A program made the position numbers and the translations under genes. A stretch of 31,362 nucleotides of DNA from CBDHHC01 sp050633205. Lineage in GTDB: Bacteria > Pseudomonadota > Alphaproteobacteria > Rhizobiales > CBDHHC01. Location of the stretch: contig JBOEGA010000144.1 in the NCBI GenBank assembly GCA_050633205.1, positions 1 to 31,362 on the forward strand. The letters run 5' to 3'. This document shows, piece after piece, positions 16,194-26,100 of this stretch. The first letter of the stretch is position 1; each line of letters opens with the position of its first letter. Below the pieces are notes generated by a model. It did no database searches and was not told where the DNA came from. It saw only the letters and a list, made by a program, of their open reading frames with translations.

Positions 16194-16758
16194 ATTTGCA
16201 TTTCCCGGATAGAGAACGAAACGCGGCCAGCACATAGTCATCTACAGACCTGGGTACAGGCTTGTCCGGCAAATACATGCGTACTGCCCCAAGAGGGAAT
16301 GCTACAAACCCCATCATACAGGCATCCAGAGATAAGCCGGATTGCTTCGAATACTGCTTGATAGCGACCAGCATTTTATCATTGATACTATCAATCTCCT
16401 GCCGGATTTCATCTGGCAAAGCATCTGTGATGAATTCGGACTTGCGGCAACAGGCGAGTATAATTGCTCTCCCTCTGTCCTTGCGGCAGAACTTCGGAGT
16501 TGCCAGTGCTGCAAGCTCCCCGGCATTCTCATGTTCCGAACCGAGAGCCTTTAAAAATTTCGCCTGTGATGCCTTTACTGCATCTATCCAGGTCCGGGCC
16601 AGCAGGACTTCCCGCGATCCGTATTTATGATAAAGCGAACCTATCGAAACGCCCGTATCCGCAACCACATTCTGTAAGGTTACATTTCCGTCCTTACTGA
16701 GTCTGCGCCCAACCGCCGCAAATATCTCAGCCTCGTTGACCGTTGACATTCTTCCCAT
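16192..16758 (-). CDS. TetR-family transcriptional regulator
   Basis: From the ATG at 16758 this is a 188-residue regulator. The N-terminal DNA-binding domain includes EAEIFAAVGRRLSKDGNVTL and the recognition helix region VADTGVSIGSLYHKYGSREV. The C-terminal ligand domain is not recognisable to subfamily. A second ATG at 16749 is also possible, and the frame extends 34 codons upstream without a start that fits the context. Upstream sits a 16-bp perfect palindrome, and beyond it a divergent gene for a four-helix membrane protein, so autoregulation and control of that gene are likely. Its end overlaps the transporter operon terminator. Confidence 0.88.
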   Translation of the reverse strand: MGRMSTVNEAEIFAAVGRRLSKDGNVTLQNVVADTGVSIGSLYHKYGSREVLLARTWIDAVKASQAKFLKALGSEHENAGELAALATPKFCRKDRGRAIILACCRKSEFITDALPDEIRQEIDSINDKMLVAIKQYSKQSGLSLDACMMGFVAFPLGAVRMYLPDKPVPRSVDDYVLAAFRSLSGKCK

Positions 16759-16766
16759 ATAGAACT

Positions 16767-16782
16767 TATATTCTAGAATATA
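16767..16782. promoter_or_regulatory. Palindromic operator between the TetR gene and the divergent membrane protein gene
   Basis: TATATTCTAGAATATA is a perfect 16-bp palindrome placed 9 bp before the regulator start and 21 bp before the divergent gene. That is the usual position of a TetR-family operator. Confidence 0.65.
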
Positions 16783-16803
16783 TATTTTAGTAAAGGAAAA
16801 AAG

Positions 16804-17178
16804 ATGACAATATTCCTGTGGATTGCCTGTGCTGTAAGCGTCTTCGCCTTTTGCCTGCACACGTTTAAGGGTGGTGTAATGATTGCACGCCCGCTGCTGG
16901 CGAATACGGATCTTCCCAAAGCTTCCAAATATCTGAATTACCTATGCTGGCATGCAGTGACAGTTTTTGTTGCTGCTATAGCAATTGCATTTTTATGGAT
17001 GGCGGTTATTAAAGTTGAGCCTGCGCTGCTCTTTTTCCTGGCCAGCCTTTGTGCAGCTACAGCATTACTTTGCCTGTGGGTCGAACGAAAATTCGGGTTA
17101 CGCCCGTTCAGCTTCCCGCCTACATGGCTGTTTCCGATACTTTCCGGACTTGGCTGGGCCGCGCTGCTTAGTCAGTAG
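16804..17178 (+). CDS. Small four-helix membrane protein, probable target of the divergent TetR regulator
   Basis: This 124-residue protein has about four hydrophobic segments: IFLWIACAVSVFAFCLHTF, HAVTVFVAAIAIAFLWMAVI, ALLFFLASLCAATALLCLWV, and WLFPILSGLGWAALLS. I do not recognise a named family. AAAGGA lies six bases before the ATG. It is transcribed away from the TetR gene across the shared palindrome, so it may be the regulated effector. Its stop lies 2 bp from the end of the convergent membrane protein gene. Confidence 0.8.
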   Translation: MTIFLWIACAVSVFAFCLHTFKGGVMIARPLLANTDLPKASKYLNYLCWHAVTVFVAAIAIAFLWMAVIKVEPALLFFLASLCAATALLCLWVERKFGLRPFSFPPTWLFPILSGLGWAALLSQ

Positions 17179-17180
17179 AA

Positions 17181-18038
17181 CTATACGGCCTTCATCTCCG
17201 GCCTGATCTGATCGCGGTAGACGAGAGATAACAGGGTAGCAAAGGACACGCCGCTGTAGAGGGTGAGAAAAGCAAGCACACCCTCGAAACCTCGCCCTGT
17301 AATGGCCTTCAGCATAATATCTGCTGCGATATCCGGCGAACTGCTAATAAATATAACTTCACCAACCCTGACGGCGGCCATAAGGAAAACAGGCACAAAC
17401 AAAACCAGTAAAATTGAAATGCTCCATTTATAGCCGCGTATCTTTTCCGACAGCAGCTCCATATTCATGGAGACACCATCTTTTTCAGTTGCGACACCGG
17501 GCAGCATCACGACTGATCGTCTGAAAAACAGCAGAAGAAAGAAACTCAGGAAAAAGGAAAGCACTACGCCTGTAAAGACTGAGGAGTAGTGGTTCACATA
17601 TTGACGGGCATCGTGCAATGCAGGTGTTCCGCTCAAATCCAGCGGCTGCACCGCCATATAGGGAACAGCAACAACGAAATAGAACAGGATTATATTCAGG
17701 ACAAAAAAGCCGATCACCAGACCGATATATCTCATTTCACGCATGCCGGGCAAAAATGTAAGTGAAAAGTCCCTGTTATCCAGCACCAGCTTTCTGTGCC
17801 AGCGAACCACGCCCATAAAAAACAGAATACCGCTATAAAGGACAAGGCCGAGTGATAACCAGACGATAGCTTCCGTCAGGGCAGGATCAGGGGCGGCTTT
17901 GGAATATTCAAGATAGCTGGCAAAAACATTAACACCCTGCCCCAGCAAAAAGCAGAGCATGGCCGGCCAGAAAATCCTTATGACATCAGCAAAATCCCGA
18001 ATCGGATACCAGAAAGATTTAAGGACATACCAGCGCAT
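17181..18038 (-). CDS. Multi-pass membrane protein of unknown function
   Basis: From the ATG at 18038 (preceded by GAGGG) the protein has 285 residues and about six hydrophobic segments. These include FWPAMLCFLLGQGVNVFASY, IVWLSLGLVLYSGILFFMGV, YIGLVIGFFVLNIILFYFVV, VFTGVVLSFFLSFFLLLFF and ISILLVLFVPVFLMAAVRVG. I recognise no family motif. The N-terminus is short and positively charged, suggesting it stays in the cytoplasm. The frame can be extended to a TTG at 18071, but without a ribosome binding site. It lies downstream of, and in the same direction as, the YcgN-family gene, with a 136-bp gap. Confidence 0.78.
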   Translation of the reverse strand: MRWYVLKSFWYPIRDFADVIRIFWPAMLCFLLGQGVNVFASYLEYSKAAPDPALTEAIVWLSLGLVLYSGILFFMGVVRWHRKLVLDNRDFSLTFLPGMREMRYIGLVIGFFVLNIILFYFVVAVPYMAVQPLDLSGTPALHDARQYVNHYSSVFTGVVLSFFLSFFLLLFFRRSVVMLPGVATEKDGVSMNMELLSEKIRGYKWSISILLVLFVPVFLMAAVRVGEVIFISSSPDIAADIMLKAITGRGFEGVLAFLTLYSGVSFATLLSLVYRDQIRPEMKAV

Positions 18039-18174
18039 AAAACCCTCATTTTTGTTATCATTTACGAGCAATGGGTTGTGGGTGGTATAAATATGGCATC
18101 AAATAGTCGGGGACAGCAATTTAGGCTTAAGTCTATCGGGCGGAGTTGTCGCGTTGGGAAAGCAGGCGTCAATC

Positions 18175-18639
18175 TCACGTATCATCCTGATGCATATCAT
18201 CATGAATCACGTATTTGTAATAGGCATCGCCGGCGGCTTTGGTTTCGCTCAGGGCGAAGCGTCTTATGGAAATTCCGGCTTCGTGGACTGATTCTCTGCT
18301 TCCGGACACCAGAGGGTGCCACCAGCTCAGGTCTTTTCCCTCGTGAATCAGACGGTAGCCGCATGTTTTAGGCAGCCAGTAAATGTTTTCAAGTTTGTCT
18401 GCTGTGAGATTTATGCAATCAGGTACTATTTCGTGACGTTTTGAGTAATTTGAGCAGGTACATTTGCCAACATCAAGCAAGTGGCAGGATAAACGTGTGT
18501 GATAAAGCTCGCCGGTATCTTCATCTTCAAGTTTAATCAGGCAACATCGCCCGCAGCCATCGCACAAAGACTCCCACTCTTCTTCAGACATCTCGGTCAG
18601 TTTCTTGGTTTTCCAGAAAGGAAGTTCGTTATTACTCAT
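18175..18639 (-). CDS. YcgN/UPF0260 family cysteine-cluster protein
   Basis: This 154-residue protein matches the UPF0260 (YcgN) family over its whole length: PFWKTKKLTEMSEEEWESLC near the start, then CDGCGRCC, CHLLDVGKCTCSNY, VPDCINLTADKLENIYWLP, TCGYRLIHEGKDLSWWHPL and SGSRESVHEAG. The ordered cysteines (residues about 26-33, 52, 59-61, 75 and 93) suggest a metal or iron-sulfur site, although the biochemical function is not established. AGGA lies suitably before the ATG. It diverges from the penicillin-binding protein gene. Confidence 0.93.
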   Translation of the reverse strand: MSNNELPFWKTKKLTEMSEEEWESLCDGCGRCCLIKLEDEDTGELYHTRLSCHLLDVGKCTCSNYSKRHEIVPDCINLTADKLENIYWLPKTCGYRLIHEGKDLSWWHPLVSGSRESVHEAGISIRRFALSETKAAGDAYYKYVIHDDMHQDDT

Positions 18640-18821
18640 TTTTATCCTGGCCTTTTGCCTTAAATGAAAAACTTTTCAACCTTATTGAAATTCTGTCTGA
18701 ATATTGTCAAAAGTAGTTTCTATAAATAACGTGGGTTAATAAGTCCATTCGGGTTTACCCGATAGATCATAAAAGATATAGATCAATTTAGCACATAAAC
18801 ATTTTTCGCGGGTGAAGAACA

Positions 18822-20996
18822 TTGCGTGACTGGAACTCAGGAAACAAAAAGAAGAAAACCGTAGACTGGCTGGCGCTGGATGCCCGGCTTGACTCGAGCA
18901 TGTATGACACGCTTGAGGATCTGCGGAATCGCTGGAGTGCATATTCTGATTTCCTGGCCCGTTTCCATTATGGCGGTGTTAAACGTGTTATAGCTGAAAT
19001 ACTCTCGGAGGGTGTTACCCTTTGTACGGCTGGCCTGGTACTTATGCTATGCCTTGCAATGCCTGCCTTTGAGGAAACCAATAAAAACTGGCGGAAGCCC
19101 GGCGAGTATAGTGTTACCTTTCTGGACCGATATGGTAACTTTATCGGTAAAAAGGGTGTTCTGCACGATGATGCAGTCCCGCTGGAAGAAATTCCCAAAC
19201 ATATGATACAGGCTACGCTTGCCACAGAGGACCGTCGTTTTTATCAGCATATCGGCGTTGATTTTCTTGGTACCTTCCGTGCACTGATAGAAAACGTGCG
19301 TGCTCAGGATAATGTTCAGGGTGGTAGTACGATTACCCAGCAGCTTGCCAAGAACCTGTTTCTGAGTTCAGACCGAAATCTTACCCGTAAAATCAAGGAA
19401 GCCTTTCTTGCACTATGGCTGGAAGGGCATTTTACCAAAGACGAAATTCTGAAGCTTTATCTTGACCGTGCGTATCTTGGTGGTGGCAACCTTGGTGTTG
19501 AAGCTGCATCCCAGTATTATTATGATAAATCCGTGCGAGACATAACGCTTGCCGAGGCTGCTATTCTTGCAGGAATGTATAAGGCACCCAGTAAATATGC
19601 TCCACACGTAAACCTGCCAAATGCAAGGGCACGTGCTAACGAGGTGCTTTCGAACATGGTCGAAGCTGGCTATATGACAGAGGGCCAGATTTACGGCGCA
19701 CGCATTAATCCGGCCAGTGTTGTCGAGAAGCCTGAAATTTACGTGCCGCATTACTTCCTGGACTGGGCCTTTGATGAAACCCGCCGCATTGCTAAAAATC
19801 TGGAAAGCAAAAGCTATGTTCTGACCGTGAAAACTACTGTTGATACGGAACTTCAGAAATTTGCTCAGGAAACGGTTACGAATATTCTGGATACTGAGGG
19901 CCGCACAGTGAATGTACGTCAGGCGGCACTTGTTTCCATGGAAATGGATGGAGCTGTTCGCGCTATTGTTGGCGGCAAGGATTATGAGAAAAGCCAGTTC
20001 AACCGTGCTACTTCTTCAATCCGTCAGCCGGGTTCGTCATTCAAGCCTTATGTGTATCTGATGGCACTGCAAACGGGCCGATACCGCCCGAATACGTATA
20101 TCAGTGACTCCTACGTCTCCTGTGGCGGTCGTGGCATTAAAAACTATGACAACGGGTTTAAAGGCCGCCAGCCACTCAGCTTTCATTTGAAGAAATCCAG
20201 AAACACTGTTCCGGTAAAGCTTTCTTTTGAGCTTGGGCGTAAAAAACTGGCAAAATTCGTAAAAGTATTCGGTCTCAACGTTGTACCAAGCTGTACTATG
20301 GCGCTTGGTGATACGGGCATTACTCCGCTACAGCACACTGCCGGATATGCTGCCTTCGCCAATGGCGGCAAGATTGTAAAACCTTATGCAATTCTTGAAA
20401 TAAGAAATTCGCAGCAGGAAGTCATATATGACCAGGATAAGGACGGGATCAAACCAAGGCAGGTGTTTAAAAGAAGACATGTTGCTGACCTGAATAAAAT
20501 GCTGGGGCTTGTTGTAACAGAAGGTACTGCCAGACGTTACGGGGGACTTGAATTTACTGCTTCTGCGGGTAAAACAGGAACAACAAGTAACTACCGTGAT
20601 GGCTGGTATGTTGGCTACACGGGGGCATTTGTAACGGGTGTCTGGTATGGCAATGACAACCTTGCCCCTATGAACAGAACGGGTACCGGCGGTAATCTGC
20701 CTGCCCGCACATGGCAGGCATATAATATCCGCGCCCATGCTGACATAAGACCACGCATTCCACTGATACCAGGTATACCTATCCACCCGAAACAACAGGA
20801 AGAGATGGATCAGTATGCACTGGCTCAGGGCACTGTACCGAAAGCTGTAAAACTCACAAAAAAGGTGGAAATTCTGTCAAAGTCAACGCGCAGGGTTCTG
20901 ACGGATATTCTAAAAAATCTTGAAGAAGCGAAGCCGCTGGACAAACAGGCACAAATCAATACAAATAATGAAGATACCCGCCTGGCCAGAAAATAA
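18822..20996 (+). CDS. Class A penicillin-binding protein (bifunctional peptidoglycan synthase, PBP1 family)
   Basis: This 724-residue protein polymerises and cross-links peptidoglycan at the inner membrane. A cytoplasmic N-terminal part of about 62 residues is followed by one membrane anchor (GVTLCTAGLVLMLCLAM, residues 64-80). The glycosyltransferase domain shows TEDRRFYQHIGVD with catalytic Glu136, GGSTITQQLAKN at 167-178, and KIKEAFLALWLE. The transpeptidase domain has active-site Ser405 in SSFK, SRN at 459-461 and KTGT at 584-587. The start is a TTG, forced by an in-frame TGA shortly upstream. DUF1214 and DUF1254 membrane protein genes follow at 21 bp and with a 1-nt overlap, so the three are probably cotranscribed. 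Confidence 0.94.
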   Translation: MRDWNSGNKKKKTVDWLALDARLDSSMYDTLEDLRNRWSAYSDFLARFHYGGVKRVIAEILSEGVTLCTAGLVLMLCLAMPAFEETNKNWRKPGEYSVTFLDRYGNFIGKKGVLHDDAVPLEEIPKHMIQATLATEDRRFYQHIGVDFLGTFRALIENVRAQDNVQGGSTITQQLAKNLFLSSDRNLTRKIKEAFLALWLEGHFTKDEILKLYLDRAYLGGGNLGVEAASQYYYDKSVRDITLAEAAILAGMYKAPSKYAPHVNLPNARARANEVLSNMVEAGYMTEGQIYGARINPASVVEKPEIYVPHYFLDWAFDETRRIAKNLESKSYVLTVKTTVDTELQKFAQETVTNILDTEGRTVNVRQAALVSMEMDGAVRAIVGGKDYEKSQFNRATSSIRQPGSSFKPYVYLMALQTGRYRPNTYISDSYVSCGGRGIKNYDNGFKGRQPLSFHLKKSRNTVPVKLSFELGRKKLAKFVKVFGLNVVPSCTMALGDTGITPLQHTAGYAAFANGGKIVKPYAILEIRNSQQEVIYDQDKDGIKPRQVFKRRHVADLNKMLGLVVTEGTARRYGGLEFTASAGKTGTTSNYRDGWYVGYTGAFVTGVWYGNDNLAPMNRTGTGGNLPARTWQAYNIRAHADIRPRIPLIPGIPIHPKQQEEMDQYALAQGTVPKAVKLTKKVEILSKSTRRVLTDILKNLEEAKPLDKQAQINTNNEDTRLARK

Positions 20997-21017
20997 AGAT
21001 AATTACAGGGAAACGAA

Positions 21018-21599
21018 GTGAGTCTACTATTAAAACTGCTAACCTATCTGACGGCTGCTGTCATAATAGGGCTGATTTCAGCCTGGTATATGATTACAGT
21101 AGGTTCAGCACTCACAGTGCAGACAGCAGGGCCGTGGTCTATCTGGTTTGCAGCCGGAAATCCTGAGGCAGACCCTTATACACGGGCGCATTTTGCCAGA
21201 TCCGGGCGACTTCCTATCACCTCTACAAGTGCGAGGTACTATGTTGCCCGCAGAGACTCTACCGGAGACACGCTGGATGCGGACTGCGAATATCAGATAA
21301 CCGGGTCAAAAATACCGGGCTCATGGTGGAGCCTGGCAGCTTATGACAGCAGTGGCGATATAATGCCTAACAAGGCGAAGCGTTATGCATTTAACAAACA
21401 AAATCTCTCAGTGAATGATGACGGTAGCTATCAAATCAAACTATCGCCATTCGCCCGTCCGGGAAACTGGCTTCCGATGAGCGGTGGCAGCCGGGTACAG
21501 CTTATACTTCGGATCTACCGGGGGGATGCTATCGATAATCTCTTATCCAGAGAAAATGCTTCCGAGATATTACCTACAATTAAAAGGGTCAGTTGCTAA
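21018..21599 (+). CDS. DUF1214 domain membrane-anchored protein
   Basis: This 193-residue protein begins with GTG and a near ribosome binding site AGGGAA. One N-terminal membrane segment (LLTYLTAAVIIGLISAWYMI) is followed by a DUF1214-like domain: NPEADPYTRAHFARSGRLPI, ARRDSTGDTLDADCEYQITG, WWSLAAYDSSGDIMPN and LILRIYRGD. Function is unknown, and it is predicted to face the periplasm. It sits 21 bp behind the penicillin-binding protein gene and its stop overlaps the next start, so a shared role in the envelope is reasonable but unproven. Confidence 0.82.
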   Translation: MSLLLKLLTYLTAAVIIGLISAWYMITVGSALTVQTAGPWSIWFAAGNPEADPYTRAHFARSGRLPITSTSARYYVARRDSTGDTLDADCEYQITGSKIPGSWWSLAAYDSSGDIMPNKAKRYAFNKQNLSVNDDGSYQIKLSPFARPGNWLPMSGGSRVQLILRIYRGDAIDNLLSRENASEILPTIKRVSC

Positions 21600-22303
21600 T
21601 GTCCCAGGTTAAAGACACTGTACGCAATATGATCCCTGAAAAAATCAAGCAGTTCAAAGGAGCTCTTGAAACACCTCAGGCGCAACATGCCAGACACCCT
21701 TCAGATACGCCTGTATGGCAGTTTATAAAGAAATATGCTGCGAAATTCTGGAAATGGCTGAAAGCTGATAACTGGAAATGGGTTATCGCTACTATTGTTA
21801 TTGCGGGAATTGTTCATATTCTTGCTGTCCTGAACCTGCCTTCTCTTGCGCCTAAATCTGCGTGGTTCAGGCTACGCAATGATGTTCCGGTTAACAAGAT
21901 GCTGCTCTTGGCGAAGCTGGACGAGAAGCCTTCTCTGCTACCAATGATGGCTCCGGATGTGAGATATGCCATTTGCCGGTATGACCTTTCAAAAGGTCCG
22001 GTAACGATACGCTCCAAGATCCCCAATGCACTCTTTTCAGTTGCTGCCTATGATCAGCTTGGACAGAACTTCTACGTTATCACAGGGGCTTCCCTGCAAC
22101 GTGAAGAGCTTTATCTGGTTGTAACGCAGAATAGTAATACAGCAGAAGAGGAAGTGAGTGCGTCGGAAAAATCAGATGATGTTGTCGTTATTAATTCGGC
22201 GGGTTCAAAAGGGGTACTTCTGCTACGTGCACCGATAGCAGGTCCCGCATATGAGCTTCAGACAGAAGAGCTTCTTAAAAACGCGACCTGCTCAGCAGAA
22301 TAA
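21599..22303 (+). CDS. DUF1254 domain membrane-anchored protein
   Basis: The start ATG shares its A with the stop of the preceding gene (TAATG), a sign of translational coupling. The 234-residue protein has a charged cytoplasmic N-terminus of about 60 residues, one membrane segment (WVIATIVIAGIVHILAVL), and then a DUF1254-type domain: APKSAWFRLRNDVPVNKMLL, MMAPDVRYAICRYDLSKGPV and NALFSVAAYDQLGQNFYVIT. The two small domains are built alike. The paired order DUF1214-DUF1254 is, as I recall, recurrent in Alphaproteobacteria. The function is not known. Confidence 0.8.
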   Translation: MSQVKDTVRNMIPEKIKQFKGALETPQAQHARHPSDTPVWQFIKKYAAKFWKWLKADNWKWVIATIVIAGIVHILAVLNLPSLAPKSAWFRLRNDVPVNKMLLLAKLDEKPSLLPMMAPDVRYAICRYDLSKGPVTIRSKIPNALFSVAAYDQLGQNFYVITGASLQREELYLVVTQNSNTAEEEVSASEKSDDVVVINSAGSKGVLLLRAPIAGPAYELQTEELLKNATCSAE

Positions 22304-22323
22304 TAAAGTCAGTTGCCCAGGCT

Positions 22324-22959
22324 TTAAAAGACCGCACTCACAATTGCTGCATAATGACAGCTTGTTCCTGCCAGCACGAATGCGTGCCAGACTGCATTCT
22401 GATACAGAAGTCCTTCCCACAGGTGGAATATGACGCCTACAGAGTACAGTCCTCCACCGACAACCAGTAGAATTGAGCTGGTCAGGGGAAGTGTCAGGAA
22501 TAGCGGGTACAGGAATAAAACACCCACCCAGCCGAGGCCAAGATATAAATATATGGATATTCCATCCCAGCGATCTTTTACAAAAATTTTGGCAAATGCT
22601 CCGACCAAAGCTACTGTCCAGACAATTGCAAGTAGTCCATACCCCCATAATCCCCCCATTTTGATGAGGGCAAATGGCGTATATGTACCTGCAATTTTTA
22701 CGAATATTGCAGCCTGGTCAAACCTTCTCAGCAATCCTTTCCAGTCCGGCATGGGCACAAGATGATATGCAGCAGAAAAGCTGAACATAGCGAGCATTGC
22801 TAACCCGTATATTGCAAGACTTGTTGTTGATGTAACAGGAAGGTAGATAGTAGACAGGATTAATAATGTAAGGAAACCGGTGAAACCAAATGAAACACCG
22901 ACAATGTGGATACAACCATCAGCTACGCGCTCTCTAATAGTGTATTTTGGATAACTCAT
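22324..22959 (-). CDS. Hemolysin III / PAQR-family membrane protein
   Basis: This 211-residue protein has seven hydrophobic segments and the family's metal-binding pattern: SAAYHLVP, RRFDQAAIFVKIAGTYTPFA, and near the C-terminus WHAFVLAGTSCHYAAI, which carries two histidines. These match hemolysin III and the PAQR superfamily. The name reflects a historic assay; a hydrolase-like or membrane-homeostasis role is more probable. Its stop is 20 bp from that of the convergent DUF1254 gene. Confidence 0.92.
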   Translation of the reverse strand: MSYPKYTIRERVADGCIHIVGVSFGFTGFLTLLILSTIYLPVTSTTSLAIYGLAMLAMFSFSAAYHLVPMPDWKGLLRRFDQAAIFVKIAGTYTPFALIKMGGLWGYGLLAIVWTVALVGAFAKIFVKDRWDGISIYLYLGLGWVGVLFLYPLFLTLPLTSSILLVVGGGLYSVGVIFHLWEGLLYQNAVWHAFVLAGTSCHYAAIVSAVF

Positions 22960-23108
22960 ATCCTCAACCTTTTCAAAAAATCTCCCTAGTCTGTTATAAG
23001 ATTCTTTTATGTACCGATGAGAACAGTTTGATCAATTTTCAAGTGTATGTAAACACACATTTTATTGATATCACGTAAATTTTTCCCATATATATTTCAC
23101 ATAATTGT

Positions 23109-23138
23109 AAAAGGGACCGATGTTTCCATCAATCCCTT
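23109..23138 (-). terminator. Terminator of the RND efflux operon
   Basis: On the minus strand a 12-bp stem (AAGGGATTGATG / CATCGGTCCCTT, two G-U pairs) closes a GAAA loop and runs into TTTT. It lies about 50 bp after the pump gene's stop. The rest of 22960-23190 shows nothing more. Confidence 0.85.
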
Positions 23139-23190
23139 CTTCGGTAGATCATACAAAGGTAAGGCTTGTTTAAGAGATATTGCAATTTTC

Positions 23191-26100
23191 TTAAGCAGTT
23201 ACCTGATCCGAACTGATTGCAGTTTTACTTTTAGTCTCTGCACGTACGAATAAAGATAACATCGGAGGTACAATCAGCAGTGTAAGAATTGCCGATAGTG
23301 ACAGCCCCCCAAGAACAACTGATCCCAATCCACGATATAACTCTGAACCGGCCCCCGGGAATACAACCAGTGGCAACATTCCGAATACAGATGTCAGCGT
23401 AGACATAAATATGGGTCGGATACGGTTACGAGTAGCTTCAGTAATTGCCTCGTCAACACTCATATTGTCATTGCGCAAATGATGGAGCGTCTGATGCACA
23501 AGAAGGATTGCATTATTTACCACGATACCAATCAGGATTACGAAGCCCAGCAATGTCAGCATATCCAGAGGCTGATGGATATAGGTGTTCAGCAATGCCA
23601 GACCTGCAACTCCACCAGCGGCTGCTATTGGCACAGAAAGCAGGATAATCAGTGGAAAGACAAAACTTTCAAACAGTATCGCCATGACAAGGTAAACGAT
23701 AACAATCGCAACTATAAGATCCCGTGCCATTGCATCCCTTGTTACTTTAAGCTTGCCTGCAGTTCCTGCAATCTGAAGTTTGACACCTGCCGGCATCCCT
23801 TCTTTCTGAAGAACTGCTACAACTTTCTCATTCACGACATTCAGGGCCTGTTCAAGCGCAAGCTTAGGAGAAGGTGTGATAATCAGTGTTACCGCACGTT
23901 GACGTTCCCTGTGCCGTATTTCTGTTGGTCCTGATGTTAACTGAACTTCAGCAACTGAAGAAACGGGCAGGATTTGTCCGCCTCTTGTAACAACCGGCAG
24001 ATTTCCAACACCCTGGGTTGAGGGGAGTTTATCCACCTGCCCTTTTAACATCAGATCAAGACGGGTGTTGCCTACAGTGATTTCAGCTACTCTCAGACCA
24101 CTGTTAAACGCATCTATGCTCCGCCCCAACTCCAGCGCGGAAATGCCATTATCAGCAAGCAAAAGCCTGTTTGGAATGACCCTAACTTCAGGTGCACCCA
24201 GTTCAAGGCCCGGTTGAGGTCTGAACTGATTACCCTCACTCATAGGCAATACGCGAAGTACTTTTCCGGCGGCACGACCTGCCACTTTCAAAATCTCTTC
24301 AAGGTCAGATCCTACAATATCGAGTTCAATTTTGCGGCCTCCGGCAAGTCCACGTCCGAATAATGAGACCTGGTTAATAGAAGCAAATGTGCCCGGCTCC
24401 TTAAACACCGGTTTTTGCAATACCGGCTTAAGCTCCGCAGCCCTTGAAGGATCAACAGCAGCAGCACCGATAAAGGTTGCCGAGCGCATGGCAACAAAGA
24501 AGAAGCGCTGAATTTTAGGAGGCTCTCCCGGCTTGCTTTCCGATCCTGTTTCTGACGCCCACAGTGGTCTGACTTCTGATTCAATCCGCTGGGCGATATC
24601 TTCAGTTGTTTTGAGGTTATATCCCGGAGGTGGAATAACAAAACCGAACATGAGGTTTCTGTTGCCTTCCGGAAGATATTCCAGTTTTGGCAGTAATACC
24701 CATGCGGACCATGTTGCCACCATAGAGACGACAGTCACCACTAGCAGAGCTGTTGATTTGCGCCTTGTGACAAAGCGCGTAAAACCAACAACAAAATTCA
24801 CAAAACCACTGGCGAAATGGTCAATAACAGGCAATTTAATCTTCCTGATTCTTCCATTTCCATTACCATTTGCCTTCTTTTTATCACTAGCACCAAGCAA
24901 CCAGTTTGCCATAGCAGGCAATACAGTGATTGAAACCAGTAGTGACAACAGGACAGATACAGAAACTGCAACGGCAATATCCCTGAATAACTGACCGACT
25001 TCCAGTGGCGTAATCAGAACGGGAATAAACACCATTACAGTTGTTAATGCTGATACGAAAACTGCGCCCCAGACCTGGCTTGCGCCTTCATAGGCAGCAA
25101 TATGTGCAGGCTTACCCTGCTCGCGCAGTCGGTATATATTTTCCAGTACGACGATGGCGGCATCCACCACCATACCCACAGCAAAGGCCAGACCAGCCAG
25201 CGAAATAACATTCAGGGACCGTCCCAGAGCAGCCATTGCAACGAAAGACCCGATAATAGATACAGGTATCGCGATAGATACAATCAGCGTTGCACGCCAT
25301 GACCGCAGAAACAGTACGAGGATAAAGATAGCAAGTGCACCGCCTACAACGATATTCTGCTGCACAAGCGATACAGATGAGTTGATATAAACAGTTTCAT
25401 CATAAATATGCTGGAGCTTTAATCCGGCTTCAGGAATTACCCGTTCATTAAGTTCTGCGACAGCTGCTTTAATACCAGCCATTGTTTCTATTACGTTTGC
25501 CCCGGTCTCCCGCTGGGCATTAAATGCGATAGATGACTGACCAAGAAAGCGGATTTTTGCTGCAGGTTCTTTATATGAAAAGTTTACTTTGGCAATATCA
25601 TTAACAGTAACCCGCCCAAGGCGGCCGTTAGTCTCGTCTCTTACAGATCTGAGAACCACAGCACGTATCTTGTCCAGAGTATTAAGCTCGCCCTCGGTTC
25701 TGATAACATAACGGCGCTTGCCTTCGTCGACATCTCCAGCACTGATAGCAGCATTTGCAGCCCGCAGGCTTGATACGACATCGGAAACGGTAAGCCTGTA
25801 ACGAGCCAGTTCTTCAGGTTTTATAACGACTTCAATTTCCCTGTCAGAACCGCCGAAGATGTTGACACCTCCGACACCTTTAACCCGTTCGATCCTGTCT
25901 TTAATGACATTGGTTATGAAGTCACCATATTCATGAATGGGTCTCGTATTATCTTTTAGTCTGTTTACAACAAACCATGCGATGGGGCTGTCTTCAGCAC
26001 CAGCGGTTTTCAGTGTCGGCTCACTTGCTTCATCAGGGTATCCGGTGACCTGATCCAGACGATTGGATACCAGCAATAATGCTCGATCCATATTGGTACT

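Noticed and set aside
15608..16201. A 197-codon minus-strand frame
   Set aside because: It is antisense to the second ATPase domain of the transporter and has no recognisable domain.
18078..18371. A 97-codon plus-strand frame
   Set aside because: It overlaps the YcgN-family gene in antisense and has no ribosome binding site or domain.
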